Notes: generated by a model from the letters alone, not told the origin. A stretch of 64,000 nucleotides of DNA from Paraphysomonas bandaiensis (GCA_965644295.1 CBFFRP010000373.1:275522-339521), one strand, 5' to 3'; counted from the first letter of the stretch, positions 19,363-31,765 are shown. Program-made: numbers and translations.

Positions 19363-20397
19363 TTAGTAACCTTTCGCCCTATCAACAAGATACAACAGCG
19401 TGCTGTTCAAGCATTTCATGAAGTCATATTTATCATCAACGCTATTTTGGCGCATACCAACACATTGCATGTACCTTTCAAAGTTGTCAGCAAATACCTC
19501 TGCCACCAAACTGGGGTAAGAGACTGCGCTTATGTGCGGGGTGATGCTCACAGCAGGATGAGTCCAGAGTGGGCTACTACTAGGTAGTGGCTCATCTTCT
19601 ACTACATCTAAAACAGCGTGGGAAATTATATTCTCTTCCAGGGCTATCAGCAGTGAAGTCGTCGATATCACATCACCCCTTCCAATATTAATGAACACTG
19701 GCATACGGGAAGAACAACATGACCTCAATAAGTCCAGCGACAGCAAGCAGCGAGTATGCGGTGTGCTTGGAAGACAGTTCACAATGATATCGCTCGCACG
19801 AAGTACTTCCTCCACAGAATCGGAAAGAACGTCGAAAGGGCCAATATTTTCTCCACAGCATTCTCTGGCACACAACCCATAGGGTCTTAGCCCTACGCAC
19901 TTACATGCTTCTGCTATAGCTGTGCCTATTTTACCTGCACCTAATATACCTATGTTTTTCCCAGCTAATATTCCTCTGGAAGTGAAGGGCGTCCCATTCC
20001 ACTCACACTATCGCTGCTGATCTAAGGAAATAGGGATCTGGAGTTGCAATGCTAGAATCCATCCAAGTACATATTCTACCATCTGAACGCCAAACCCACG
20101 ACCGATGCGCGTAAAAATAAAATCTGACCGTGTGGTGTCTTCAAATATACGATTGACTCCAGCAAACGTGCACTGAAGCCACACGAGGCCTGGGAATCCG
20201 TTATCCAAATACTTTGAAACGCAACCAGGGTCGGCTAGCACGACTTCACAGGTTGGACTAATCGTATCTGTGCTTTCTTGAGATATTGCAATGTCACCAT
20301 TTTTGATGAGGGTGGCGAGGGCAGGTCTCGACAAACACTCACGGGAAACAGCATCATGGATGTCCTTTATGTCAGAAATGATGGCCACTGAAATCAT
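19363..20397 (-). pseudogene. D-isomer-specific 2-hydroxyacid dehydrogenase with one in-frame UAG
   Basis: About 344 codons, normal length for this NAD(P)-dependent family, which interconverts 2-hydroxy and 2-keto acids. The N-terminal catalytic half is 20397-20011. The nucleotide-binding half shows the Rossmann glycine motif ILGAGKIGTAIAEA, then NIGRGDVI (catalytic Arg), DVVEDEPLP (catalytic Glu) and TPHISAVSYP (catalytic His). The full catalytic set is therefore intact. A single TAG at 20010-20008 interrupts the frame between the halves, just before the linker into the Rossmann fold; the frame is the same on both sides. No GT donor lies close enough upstream of the TAG to splice it out. It may be a very young pseudogene, a sequencing error or a readthrough site. 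It is divergent from arginase. Substrate cannot be told. Confidence 0.8.
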
Positions 20398-20814
20398 TCT
20401 TAAATTACTATGATATTTTCCACAGAGCCAATGTGAGAGTTGTACGTATGGAATGTCCTCCCTGCGAATGTGTAAATTGATGATACTTTTCTACGAAGTC
20501 GTAGCCGTGAGCATTTGCAGGATGTGGGGAATACTGCTGTATTCCATGGTATTCCGAATATAGTTCAACCGATATGATACTCTAGGATTATATCAGGCGC
20601 ACAATGCCAATGCATGAAAAACTTCTGGTGGTGGATGTGTGTTTTTTCTGCATACAGATACAACAGAATACAGAGCACTTGCAAACATATGAAATCCCCA
20701 GTCAGAACATTCGATTTCAGCATCAACTCTTGCCGCTACACGGGAGCTCCATTCGGCGCTTGCAAGAACTGCTACAACAAACCCAATCTGACTTCAACGA
20801 ATATTAACTGAGAA
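20398..20814. promoter_or_regulatory. Shared intergenic region of the dehydrogenase-arginase divergent pair
   Basis: 417 bp between two divergent start codons. No coding sequence was recognised; two short overlapping frames at 20604-20811 have no visible family features. A bidirectional promoter is inferred from gene order only. Confidence 0.35.
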
Positions 20815-21941
20815 ATGCGCCGCACAATCGGTCTTCTGAACCCCCGTCGACTTTCTCTGCTGCCGATCCCTATGCACCTTGGGCAAAAGCATGCAGGCAC
20901 TGATCTCTCTCCGCAGTTGTTGCAAAATCTAGGCCTTATGGATATTCTGAGAGAGAATAAGTGGGAGGTTACCGTATCGGAAAATTTATGCGATCCAAGT
21001 AAATATTCCTCAGAACCTACTGACGAGGACAAACTTCATAATGCCAAAAATTGTCGAGAAATTGGACTCGCATGCCAGAAAATTGAAAAGGGAGTTTATG
21101 AGCATGCGAAGACTGATAATTTTTTGCTGATGTTGGGGGGTGATCACTCCATACCAATTGGCACAATACCTGCCATCAAGAGAGCCCGTCCGAACACTGG
21201 GATTGTGTGGGTTGATGCCCACGCCGACATCAACACACCTTCCGGCTCCGAATCCGGAAACATCCATGGCATGGTAGTATCTGTGATAATTTAGGCAAAA
21301 CTGCAGTTGATAAGTCTTAACAGCCTTTAGGGTTTCTCCTGGGGCTGGTTGATAATGTGAACTCCCTTCCGTCGTTCGACTACTTCAAGCCATGTTTAGA
21401 CCCCACCGATATTGTGTACATTGGGTTACGTGATGTCGACGACTTTGAGAAAGACACTATTCGCCGCCTCGGCATTAAGGCTTACTCGGTGAGTGGCCTT
21501 TATGTTGATTAAATACTCTACTGAAGTGAATAATACAATTGATGAGTATAGATGTACGATATCGATAAGAAAGGAATTGGACGGGTCATGGAGGAAGTCG
21601 GAGAGTATATGGCCGGTAAGGACATACACTTATCCTTTGATATCGATGCATTGGATCCGTTATTTGCACCCAGCACTGGCACTGCCGTCCGTGGAGGACT
21701 CACGTTTAGAGAGGTCAGTGGAGTGGCGTTTTCTTCCGTTTTTTGACTGACTTGACTTTGTGTGCGTGACAATATGGTGTAGGGAAACTACATATGTGAG
21801 ACCCTGTATGAAACAGGACGGCTGAAATCTATGGAGATGGTAGAAGTAAATCCTATGCTTAATAACCAAGCGGATGCCAAGCAGACCGCGGAGATGGCAA
21901 TCATACTGATACGAGCTGCAATGGGGCGCACTATTCTTTAG
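20815..21941 (+). CDS. Arginase (four exons)
   Basis: Hydrolyses L-arginine to ornithine and urea with a binuclear manganese centre. Exons: 20815-21273, 21324-21488, 21552-21713, 21783-21941; introns of 50, 63 and 69 bp, all GT-AG, give a 314-residue protein of normal arginase length. Metal-binding motifs are complete: [18 protein letters not shown] followed by SGNIHGMP across the first splice junction, and SFDIDALDP. The C-terminus [17 protein letters not shown] is typical. The N-terminus ([16 protein letters not shown]) is Arg-rich without acidic residues and could be a mitochondrial targeting peptide, as in type II arginases; that is an inference. Agmatinase is less likely given the arginase-type GNIHGMP loop. 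Confidence 0.93.
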
Positions 21942-22251
21942 AATCTCTACCGCTTGAAAACGAGCCTCATAAATCGCTTAATATACGATATATATTACTA
22001 TCTAAATGAAAATTATTCTTTTTCTATCATGAATTCAATTGAACGCGGTTGTGATTTCAAAGTAGCAGTCGCATGACTTTAACTCATGCTCCAATCGTTT
22101 GAGAATATCATTGTTTGGACTCCGCACATTGCACAGCCATTTAAATTTTAATGTTCAATGTGTGGTGTTTAATATTTGATGCCCTAGTCATATGATGTAA
22201 TGTTTGCAATATAGCAAAATTGTATATAGATTTTGCTTCAATTCTAGCTAT
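21942..22251. other. Spacer between arginase and the hAT element
   Basis: AT-rich and without recognised genes. Its last eight bases (22244-22251, CTAGCTAT) are the left target duplication of the hAT element. Confidence 0.5.
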
Positions 22252-22773
22252 CAGGCTTGCGTAACAATTAATTGGTTTTAAAAGTGATAATTTCAATTAT
22301 TATTATTGGTAAATGTTGCCAATTAATTGCAATTAATTGGCTGGCTAAATTATATATAGCATCTTACGATACTAGCTACTGATCTTAGGTACACACCCAT
22401 TATATGCTAGTATAGTAGTGTGGATTATGGATGTATGATGTGCAATGTGTACAGTCACGTTATTTATTAATCGTAATTAGGGTTAGTGTACACTTTAACC
22501 TCAGTATGCCAGAGTAATATATCATGTCAAAGATCGTTGGCAAAGAACAAACTGAGCACCTCCATAACGATGGTCTAGATACATAGCATATAATGTGATA
22601 GCATATTCAACTGCTTCGAAATATTCAAGTATATAGTAGTAGTGTAAATAATGACGTTGTCCGTTAAGTACCACTATCAGAGGAGGATCCGTAGTGTGTG
22701 TGTACAACAATAATAATAATGGACTAGAAGCATTATTGGATAGCCATACTTATCATTCTTATTTCTTCATCAG

Positions 22774-23185
22774 GATGGCATTGAATGAATTTGATTATTT
22801 AATTCGTCAGTACCCTGGGATGAAATTTCACCTGGGTGCAGACGCAGAAATTGTTCAAAATGCAGATTTCGAGAGAGAAGTAGTCAAAATTCAGCGCGGT
22901 AGAGAGGAAGAACTGAACCGCGCTGAAAAAGCGCAGGTGCGACGCTTTTTGATAAATGCTGTACCTGCACACGAAGGTGAACCTGATGAAGAGAAAGATG
23001 AGTAGGAGGACGACGAGGCCATTCGTTTACTTAAAGACAACCGAAAGCGCCAAAAAGCACGCATCAAACTTCCAACACGATATCGCTGCATAAAGTATTT
23101 GTATAGCACTACAAATGTTTGCGAGAGGTTGTTTAGCAGAGCTGAGATTGTTATGTCTATATATATGCAAGAGAATGGCACCTAA
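22774..23185 (+). pseudogene. hAT transposase C-terminal fragment
   Basis: Follows an acceptor-like CATCAG. It begins MALNEFDYLIRQYPGM and ends with the dimerisation-domain signature, NVCERLFSRAEIVM (about 23113-23154), equivalent to the ERxFS motif of hAT transposases. An in-frame TAG (23003-23005) interrupts it. The DDE core is absent. Confidence 0.75.
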
Positions 23186-23356
23186 AGTAAACAATATGCA
23201 AACGTGGGAAATTATCAGAAATTTGGGAAATTCTAGTAGATTTTACTAGACTTTTAAGAATTGTTGTAGAATGGTTCTAAAAGTGCTTGAATGCAATAGT
23301 ATAGTGTTAATAATTATTTTTATTAATATTTAGGTCCTATAGGACACACCAACAGC
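23185..23356 (-). mobile_element. Truncated right end of the Myb/DDE transposon
   Basis: Begins AAGTAAACAATATGCAAACG and for about 170 bp is the reverse complement of 11640-11803, down to the codons of the transposase C-terminus (CCTATAGGACACACCAACAGC). No opposite terminal repeat is found, so only the right end is present. It has its canonical end inside the hAT element, next to CTA. Confidence 0.85.
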
Positions 23357-23592
23357 AGTAGTAGACACCTTGAAATGTTGAATTTTCTGCGTGAAATTAT
23401 TAATGTTTCTTTGGGATGAGATTATAGTTGAGTAAGTAATTCAATAGAACCAAAGGCAATAAACTGGCAATTATTGCTAATTAATTGCATTTTGCCAATA
23501 ATTGGATGCTTGATTAATGATTGCAATTATTATTGGTAGACACCTGTCACCAATTAATTGCCAATTAATTGTTACGCAAGCCTGCTAGCTAT

Positions 23593-25170
23593 ATCTCGTA
23601 TCTTTCTTACAGAGTTTGCAGTGGTTTAATATATTTACGTTATCGCTTTATGTTTCGCAATAATATTACTTAGTTTTCAGTTTATCTGAATTTTAGTAGG
23701 AGTGTTACTTAATTAGCAAATTACCGTGTTATGAACAATACAACATAATATACATTTTACATTATATTATATTTAAATACCTTAAGGTGTTGAGTTATTC
23801 ATTTTGTAGGCAATTAAAGATGCATTTTAAGGTATTTGAATTATGACCATGACATAATATTATACCTACCGAATACAGTGTACTTGTAAACAGTATCATA
23901 ATAATATATATGAACTACTAATGACATGATATATATATATATCGACTGTTTAAGTTCGTGATTACCTAAGTCTACAATAGTTCTGACTCGTACACGCCTA
24001 TATTGCTAATAATAAGATAATAAGACAATATCATTCACTACGATCTAAGTATAAGAAAATATTGTTGATTTGTAGTGAGAGATGACATAAATTTAGTGAA
24101 TGACAATCAATGATGAGAGTTGCTGATCACTGTTTTTTATAATTTCTATTCATTTATTTACTTCAACCCTCTGCTGAGTTTTTATACTAAATTAGAAAGG
24201 ACGTAGAAGAGAGTTCAACGTTTGATGAGTGTGTGGAAAGAGTTGTTACTAGCTGGACTAAATGTTTCAACTTGTAGAAGTAAAAAACGAACATTTAAGC
24301 CTAAAGCTAAGAGCTGCTTTAACAATTAGATCCATTCTTTGAAATCCATTGCTATCAAAAGAAGACCTTGGAAAAGAGTATGAGTGGTAAAACACGTCTT
24401 TATGACCACAGTACAACAGTCAGTTCCGCTAATTTTTATCAGAAATTGACATTTTTGATGGTTTAAACTAGTTTACTCAACGCTGAACTAAATAATTGTG
24501 AAATATATTTCTTATCATCATTCATTGTCACAATGATTTTTACGATCTTAGGTGAACACGATTTTACGCAGTCATATTAAGTAAGTTTTTGTCTAAAAAG
24601 TAAAAGTTCTAAAAAGTTATGATTTTAAAACCATTAAATGCAGCTTTCCAATATTAGAAGGCTGGGTGTGAAACCTACATTTTAAAGCAAAAAATATCCC
24701 AATAACATGTATGTAATAGAACTTATCCTATAATATATAAGGTTATAAACAAATATTTAAAGGTTTGCTGCAATAACATGTTATATATATATTACTTAAG
24801 TTTTTTGTTTATAACCAGCGGTAGCGCGTTTAACAATTTGTTTAACAAATCTAAATATTAGTGCGAACATACTTTTCTATATCAATATAATATATTGCTT
24901 ACTAATAAGCAACACTACTTGACACCACCTCTCAATTCAAAATTCATACAACGAGACATAACGCACGAATTTTCTGTAATAACTTTTGTTGAACTTTTCT
25001 TTCAATTCTTCCTTATGTGACTCTAAAACCTCAAAAGGCAGCTATATCAACTGCTTACGAACGCTGTAAAAAACACACTCTGCTATATATATGATGATAT
25101 ATTATATATATAATATATATTATGTATGTATAATATTATTACATTGTGTAATTAATGTGCAGTGAATGTG
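23593..25170. other. AT-rich intergenic region
   Basis: Very AT-rich, with several TATATA tracts (23932, 24783, 25086-25120). I see no gene, RNA or recognisable transposon end here. Confidence 0.5.
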
Positions 25171-25560
25171 TTATATTATTAGCAAGAGGCATTTATTAAG
25201 AGTCAGTGCTTAACTCTGATGTATCCTACTATTTAACGCTACGGAAGCTGCTTATATGTGTCACCACAAGTGCATCCACTTTCGCTCTCTGTCCTTATGA
25301 CGAACAGCCCAGGTGCTTGACTTCAGCAGGCAGCCTGATACCCCGGATGTCTGTTTATTCGTCAAGGCCCAAAGAAGACGTCTACACAAGTGCATCACAC
25401 AAGCATTAGGCTATGAGTGGGCAAAATATTATCTGCTGACTATATATATGCGGCTCACGTTAGTTTCCCGTAAAAATATCCGGTACTTATCCCCCAGAAC
25501 ACCACGAAAAGGTGCATGGCCGACTTTGTTGAGGGTAATTAATGTGGGTTATAATATAGT
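25171..25560 (-). repeat. Internally deleted copy of the X-Y retroelement family
   Basis: In reverse orientation this carries the two end modules that recur at 31.13-31.76 and 45.06-45.5 kb. Module X contains CTCAACAAAGTCGG, GGTGTTCTGGGGGATAAGT and CCCACTCATAGCC; module Y contains AGCAGCTTCCGTAGCG and TAAATAGTAGGAT. No coding region remains between them. Confidence 0.65.
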
Positions 25561-25740
25561 GTGCAATATGCAATAGTAAGTGAAACCAACATGCAGCACT
25601 GAAGGGTGAATTTAGTTACAAGGGAAGTAAATTTAGATACATACATATATAATATATGTCTATATATATAAGGATATTATAAAGTATATATATGGGGGGT
25701 GGGATGAACTGGTAAACATACATATATTGTATATGAAAAT

Positions 25741-26270
25741 CTTATTATTAGCAATAAGTGTCAATAATCACCACCAGATACCAGATACCAGATAAGTAGT
25801 TAGATGAAAACTAGTCAAGCTAGATAAACTTCTACGAGCAACTAACTATAGTGCAAACTCTACTATCCTACTACTATGTATCACTACAAAAGCTATTTGT
25901 GCGTTGCTGCAAGCACCAAGGTGCGACAACTTCCGTTCTTGTATGTGAGGGAGAAGATCTCTATGGACGTGAGTCCTTGCAGTACAGATGAGATTGGTCT
26001 GGGGGCACCCCTTGTGGTTTCCTCTACAGGATTTTGTGGAGACATAGGATTCTGAAATTGTGAGTCGAGTGTTCCTAACCTATGAGACATGTGGGCAAGG
26101 TGGTGGATTGGGACTCCTGCATGTCTTGAACTGGCGCGGGAATGAGGCGAAGGAATAGCTGACGGAAGTAGCACCGTGGCATTTTCGCTGGTGCGGAGAT
26201 ATAGTGGAAGAGGGAAACGTGTGGGGTGAGCTAGGGTTCTTCGATGCATCTAATAAGGTTTCCGCCGTGT
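25741..26270 (-). mobile_element. 3' portion of an X-Y family retroelement
   Basis: On the minus strand a GC-rich, Pro/Thr/His-rich reading frame (26249-25893, no recognisable domain) runs into module Y (about 25930-25741, with GCGACGCACAAGC-like and TATTGCTAATA-like ends). The base composition is unlike the surrounding AT-rich DNA but like the coding part of the family at 33-34.5 kb. Confidence 0.5.
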
Positions 26271-28067
26271 GTTGCTACGTTTCAATTGTGTGTTACTACG
26301 TTTCAATTGCGCTCTGGGGGGATGTCTATGTGGCCCCTAGGGTGTGGTAACGTGACGACAACTGCGATCTTGAATCAAGCGTATTGAGGAGATGTTAATA
26401 TTTAATATGTGCGTCGCCGTCTGATCACCAGGTCTAACAAAAAGCACTGGTGCAGTATTGAACGGACCGGTCGGAAGATGGATATCATATCTGCTTATTA
26501 GTAGATAAGTATCAATACCAAGTGCAGTACATTAGTATCAGTTCACCATGTGGTGCTGGGTCTGTCGATGATAGTTAACTATTAACTATATAGGCATAAT
26601 ATAATAGCATTAAAGTGTGAATATGACTACCTTGTCGATTGTGATTGCGATAGTAAATGTAAGCATCGAGGAGAACTTATGAAATATATTGCTTATATAT
26701 ATCTGCTGCGAGCGCAAGCACGATTCATCTGAGTAGTCAAACGAGCCGTAGACTACTAGCTATTTTCAAGCATATTAATCAAACTGCGGCATCCTGACAT
26801 CAAAAATCGACATGCACTACAGACGACAAGAAGAGTTTCTTAACCAAATAGGAACATCCTTAAATACCTGACATGTGCACAGCAGTATTGTTTCCCCTAT
26901 TTATCAGACTTCAGACACAACTTTCTTCTCACCACCCACTTCTGAGAACTGCGCCTACAAATTGGCCAAGCGCTGCTCATTCTTCTTACGCTTATACTTA
27001 TCGCTGTCTCAGATTGTCGCCACGCTTTCTATCCATAAGTTTCTTCATATAAACGCTAAGAAAGGACGAAAGTGATGACGTAACCACAAAGTTTGCTTTA
27101 TTCCTTCTTCTCGACCTATCCTCCACTTTTTCGACTTAGTCAAGGGAAATTCTGTATATACCGGTGCTGTATGAGATTTTTTTCGATTAACCGACCTTCA
27201 CCTAGCACCAACACTCACCACAAGAGTTTCTGATAGTCCACACCGGAACGATAAAACTAATTACTCCGGCACCATCCATTTCCTTCTCCAATATTCATGG
27301 TTGTGGTTCATAAAGGAGCTTCTGAAAATCCTTCGTTGTCTATGGATTCTGGCATGCCTCCAGCCTGCTTGAAGTGTTCACCCCTCATTTTCTTTTCTTT
27401 CCAAGTCTGAACAATCTTTTTATTTAGCCAACAATAGTCAGCACATATTTGAGATGCACAAACATCTTCTAGTGTCATGAAAGGAGCTATATTCTCCTCT
27501 CATCAATCGGAAGAGATGCCCATTCTTTTCCTTCGCAATGGGTGCCGCTGTTTCATCTACTTCTGTCCTGCTGTCCACACAGACGACAAAGAAATATCTC
27601 AAGGCTTGAGAATAGTTCCTGACATTGTTACGCAATGCAAGAACAGCTCCAATACTGTGTCTGTAAACTGAAGACTTTTCAATGATGGCTTTGAATTTGG
27701 TTGCTTGTGTGGGTACCACAGCCAAGGACTTACAGGTGGAAATCCCTGTCGCTCAAGAGCCAAAGCACATCGTTATCGATAGCACCGGCTTAAAAAAGGA
27801 AGAATTCCTTGTGCTGTGTACCGTATACCCGTATACACAACTACTACAGCGTATCAGTACGTTACTTTTTCCTTTTGAAAAGAGATTTTTTTCTCTCCTC
27901 CTCCATGAGACGCAGTGCGATACAGTGACAATAAAGAGCAGTTTTACATGTGCCTGCATTGACTACTAAAAACTGACCAACAAAATACTGGAACATATAC
28001 TACTTTCCAAGTTGTTGTGAAACAAATATTGTTGCGTTCGTGTAGTATAGCGTGTAAAGTAATCACA
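26271..28067. other. Intergenic region with a possible bacterial-type transposase relic
   Basis: Mostly without recognisable genes. At about 27706-27797 on the plus strand one frame reads TAKDLQVEIPVAQEPKHIVI then DSTGLK. This resembles the region around the first catalytic Asp of IS5-type insertion-sequence transposases (usually ...HLVVDSTGLK), but the similarity spans only about 30 residues. An overlapping minus-strand frame (27725-27438) was not recognised. Confidence 0.35.
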
Positions 28068-29273
28068 ATGGCTGACGCAAAGGAGCAGGCTCGTTTGAAA
28101 ATGAAGGCAGATGCTAATTTCCAGCGAAATTTGCGGTTCAAAGATTCCAGATTGCGTACAATCGGAGTTGATGTGAATGCTCTAAATATGCAAGTAGCAG
28201 AAAAAAAACGTATAAAGGAGGAAGAAATAGAAGCCGCTAAAATCGAACGTAAACTCTCTATTCTCGTCAAGTACCATGTCACTCTCTCTTCTGTTATATA
28301 GGAATGCGAAACGAGGAAATCGAGTCTGTTCTCGAAGCGGTGGCACAAGAAGAAAGGCATTTACGCGCACTACAAACTGCTGATATCAAAAAAGGGTGGG
28401 ATGAGCAGATAAAAATGAAAAGACAAGCCAAATCTGATGGCAGAGCTAAAGAAATAGATGATTTTCATAATGTGCCCACTATGCAGTTCGCTGGTGAAGA
28501 TAGACTTCATGATGAAAGAAAAAAGGCCCAACAAGAACAAATGCGGCGATGGACTCAAGAAGATATTGATATGAGAGCTTACAACCTTGCAAAAGAAAAG
28601 GAAGAAGACATGGCTCGAGCTGAACTGAATCGTGCCATAGATGAGTTCAGAGAACAACAAGCTCGAGAAGAAGCGATCATGCGAAAAGAGTTAACTCGGC
28701 AAATTCTCGCAGAGAATAGTGAGGTGAACGCCTTTGTATACTTTATTTTGAGATTACGTTTGATTTTTGTCTTTTAGTTGGCCGAGATTCGTGCAAAGTT
28801 ACGAGAGGAAGAAAGATCTGCTAATGACAAGGATCTGAATAATTCTATTGTGCTCGATGCCGACGCGGTGCTCGATGAGAATGGATATGTTGTCGGAAAG
28901 GATGGCTTTCGAGGTTACACACCTGGACAGCGAAGACAAATTTTATTGGAGAATGAAGAGCTCATCAGATTAAAAAGGTACCTGCGTAATGCATGTTATA
29001 ATGTAACTTAGATCACTATTATTAAGGGAACAAAAGGAAAAAGAGCGATTGGAGGAGGAGAACTGGTATCGCGAATCGATACGATTACAACGCGTCATGG
29101 CACAAGCTGAGGTGGAGGAACGCAGTATGCGCGCAGCTCTACAGGAAGAGCAGATGGCAACGCTCAGAGAGCAAGTTCATGAAAAACAGGAGAGGAGAAA
29201 TAAGGAAAAAGAAGATCTTTATGGCAAGATTTCGGGTGACTTTTATTCGAAATTCGGAACATCGTGTCGTTAG
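28068..29273 (+). CDS. RIB43A-like protein (axonemal microtubule inner protein)
   Basis: Exons 28068-28248, 28302-28723, 28778-28977, 29027-29273; introns of 53, 54 and 49 bp, all GT-AG and phase-consistent, give a 349-residue protein, close to the usual 350-380. It is almost wholly charged coiled coil. Family hallmarks are the N-terminal RRI/LRTIGVDVNAL-type segment, the NFQRNLRFKDSR stretch, a central FAGEDRLHDERKKAQQEQMR, and GFRGYTPGQRRQIL. RIB43A proteins line the inside of ciliary doublet microtubules near the protofilament ribbon, so the organism very probably makes cilia or flagella. The start is ATG 28068. A polyadenylation-like AATAAA follows the stop at about 29288. RIBC1 versus RIBC2 cannot be decided. 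Confidence 0.85.
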
Positions 29274-31130
29274 GTTCATTGAACCACAATAAAAGCTTTG
29301 GTTTATGATATTGTGTTGGTAAAAGTGTGAGCCCTACTATTAGCGGGTTTTTAATTTCTGCATCATAATGTGTTTCATGAGTTCGTACACGCGTGTTAAC
29401 AGGAATAAATAATCGAGATGTTTTGATATGTTTGGTTTTTGTTGTTAACTTGAAGTTGTGAGTCGTAGATACGCTAAGATCATATCTAACCTCTTGAAAC
29501 TATCGTATGCGTCCACAGCTTTCTTCCCCTCCATAATACACCATGGCTAGTGTTCACATTTCAGACTAGGTTGGCTTCAGCTTTGGCAGATTATATTTAT
29601 ATACAAGCAACATACTCCTAGAAGCATCTGTCCTAGACGACGGAAATCCCCCCTTACCAAACTCAACCCGTAAATCCTATACCTGCTTCGAGTCTCATTC
29701 ACGACAAGGCTCCCCTTAATCATGTTTTGTGTTGCACTATATATTAAAGTAACAATTAAGATTCTAATGTAGGCCGTATTACTTACAATGAATAATACAG
29801 CAAAATACATATAGTTTAGTTAGAATTAATATTAGGTAAAAACTGATTTACTAAGATAGGGGTTAGCGGTTAGTGTGTTGGAATACGTATGTTTCTCTAC
29901 GATAGTACTCTAGAATACGTTAAATACAATGAGAAAACAGTAATACGTAGTCAAAGATACTATATAGCTATAACTGTGAAACTGAAGTATTGTATTATGA
30001 CAAGTCAAGATACGGAAGTTGAGCAGTGGATGACATGAACGAAATAAATAATCTTGTTATTGACATGTTTTACATGACAACACAATTATTGTGTATGCAA
30101 TATATTATAATAAAAAAGTCTGTCTAGTTTGATTACAATAAATTTCTCGTAACGATCTAAATTGTGAAAAATGACCAATATAGTCAATATAGTGTGTGAA
30201 GATTTACACTACTAGCCGTAAATGTTTGAATGTGAATGGTACAACTTGAAGTGCGTAATAGAGTACAATATATACGTATATCGTAGTTAGAATGGATATG
30301 GACGTGTGCACATACCTGCACACACCATTTTTATTCTTGGAATAGCTCGTGTGATCTTCCTAAACTTAATTTGACCCTTAGCTCGCGGTCATACCTTCGA
30401 CACATACTTATATATATATAGTGACTATTTTATTGAAAAGTTCATCACTTTCTTCTTCGTAGTATATAATGACCCTATCTGTAAATCGACTTTTAGCGGC
30501 ATTGATTCATAAATCGGGGTCCCCTAATTCCGCCATTTATTGAATAATACCGTTGAGCTATTTTGTTAAATTTTGGAGCTAATTCTCAACTCCTTTTGGA
30601 GGTACTGTGCTTCACCTCGAAACCGCTCAGTAAACATAAATATCAGGTCACTGGCCATCCGGTTGACCACACCAAACTGATGAATCTTAGGTAGCTGTTT
30701 CAGTAACCCCAATTCTCACCCGCTACCATATCCGAAATGAACATATAGAGATATGAATTAAAGTAAATATAGTAACTGACAGAGGCACTTATTGTCAGTT
30801 ATTGAAATTGGGACATTAAATCATCATAACAACTTATTCAACAATTAATTGATCAAAAAATACCATCTCTTTACACTGAATAGTTGTTAAAATATTTTTG
30901 TTGCAAAAATCCAATTTTTAAGATAATAATCAAAGATTGATGAAAGAATATTATGATGACATAATAGTTCTTTTAATATTGGCGATATGAGCGATAAAAG
31001 CTGGTATGAGAAGTCATTGCACGATTGTTCTTCGAGAAAATAATGATAATAACGAATAGATTAATAGATAATAAATAATGATGATAAATTAATAGAGATT
31101 TATTTGGCAATAATATGGCGAGAGTGTCCT
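29274..31130. other. AT-rich intergenic region
   Basis: No gene recognised in about 1.85 kb. A 30.48-30.72 kb stretch is slightly richer in GC, but its frames are short and unrecognised. Confidence 0.5.
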
Positions 31131-31765
31131 GAAGGAAAAAGTTTTCTCAAGTGAAAGAAGGGTTACCGTATGGGTCCCTCAACAAAGTCGGACTCGCACC
31201 TTTTCGTAATGTTCTGGGGAATAAGTACCGGAGAGATTCTCTCTTGGAAAGAAATGCCGCAAACATAGTCTGCATATACCCTCAACAAAGTCGGACTCGC
31301 ACCTTTTCGTGGTGTTTTGGGGGATAAGTACCGGAGTTATTTCTCTGGGAAACTAACGTGAGTCGCAAACATAGTCAGCGAATATTCTTCTGCCCACTCA
31401 TAGCCGAATGCTTGTGTGGTACAAGGGACACCAATAAGTGTCACTTGTGTAGACGTCTTCGGGCCCTGACGAATAAACAGGCATCCGGGACAGGGCCCAC
31501 ATGAAGGGTAACCGGGGTATTGGGCTGCCTGCTGAAGTCAAGCATCCGGGATGTTCACCTTAAGAACTCAGAGCGGAAGTGGTCGCACCTTGGTGCTTGC
31601 GGCGACGCACAAGCAGCTTCCGTAGCGTTAAATAGTAGGATAAAAAACGTGTGTACTGATTAGTTACAGGTAGAGGTCTAACTAGTTTGTCTAGCATTCA
31701 TCTAGCTACTAAGTTAGTGCAGAGGTTTTTAACGCCTATTGCCAATAATATGACTTTCAATATAT
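31131..31765 (+). repeat. X-Y family deletion derivative with duplicated 5' monomer
   Basis: Module X begins with two tandem copies of a roughly 100 bp unit (CCCTCAACAAAGTCGGACTC at about 31177 and again at about 31280), continues through CCCACTCATAGCC and the GTGTAGACGTC segment, and passes directly into module Y (GCGACGCACAAGCAGCTTCC to TTTTTAACGCCTATTGCC). No coding region is left. Confidence 0.65.

Larger units (their letters stand above)
22252..23584 (+). mobile_element. Decayed hAT-superfamily DNA transposon
   Basis: Inverted terminal repeats start CAGGCTTGCGTAACAATTAA (22252 onward) and its complement ends at 23584. Subterminal copies of CAATTAATTG occur at both ends. The flanks are a perfect 8 bp duplication, CTAGCTAT (22244-22251 and 23585-23592), the hAT hallmark. 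Inside lies a truncated transposase fragment and a piece of the AAGTAAAC-type transposon. At 1333 bp it is too short to be autonomous. Confidence 0.92.

Noticed and set aside
20604-20811. Two overlapping frames just upstream of arginase that might be a first exon
   Set aside because: The arginase fold is complete from 20815, both frames hit stops before it, and no donor site joins them sensibly.
23900-25140. TATATA tracts as possible origin or matrix-attachment elements
   Set aside because: Simple AT-rich sequence is common throughout the spacers here; nothing specific marks these.
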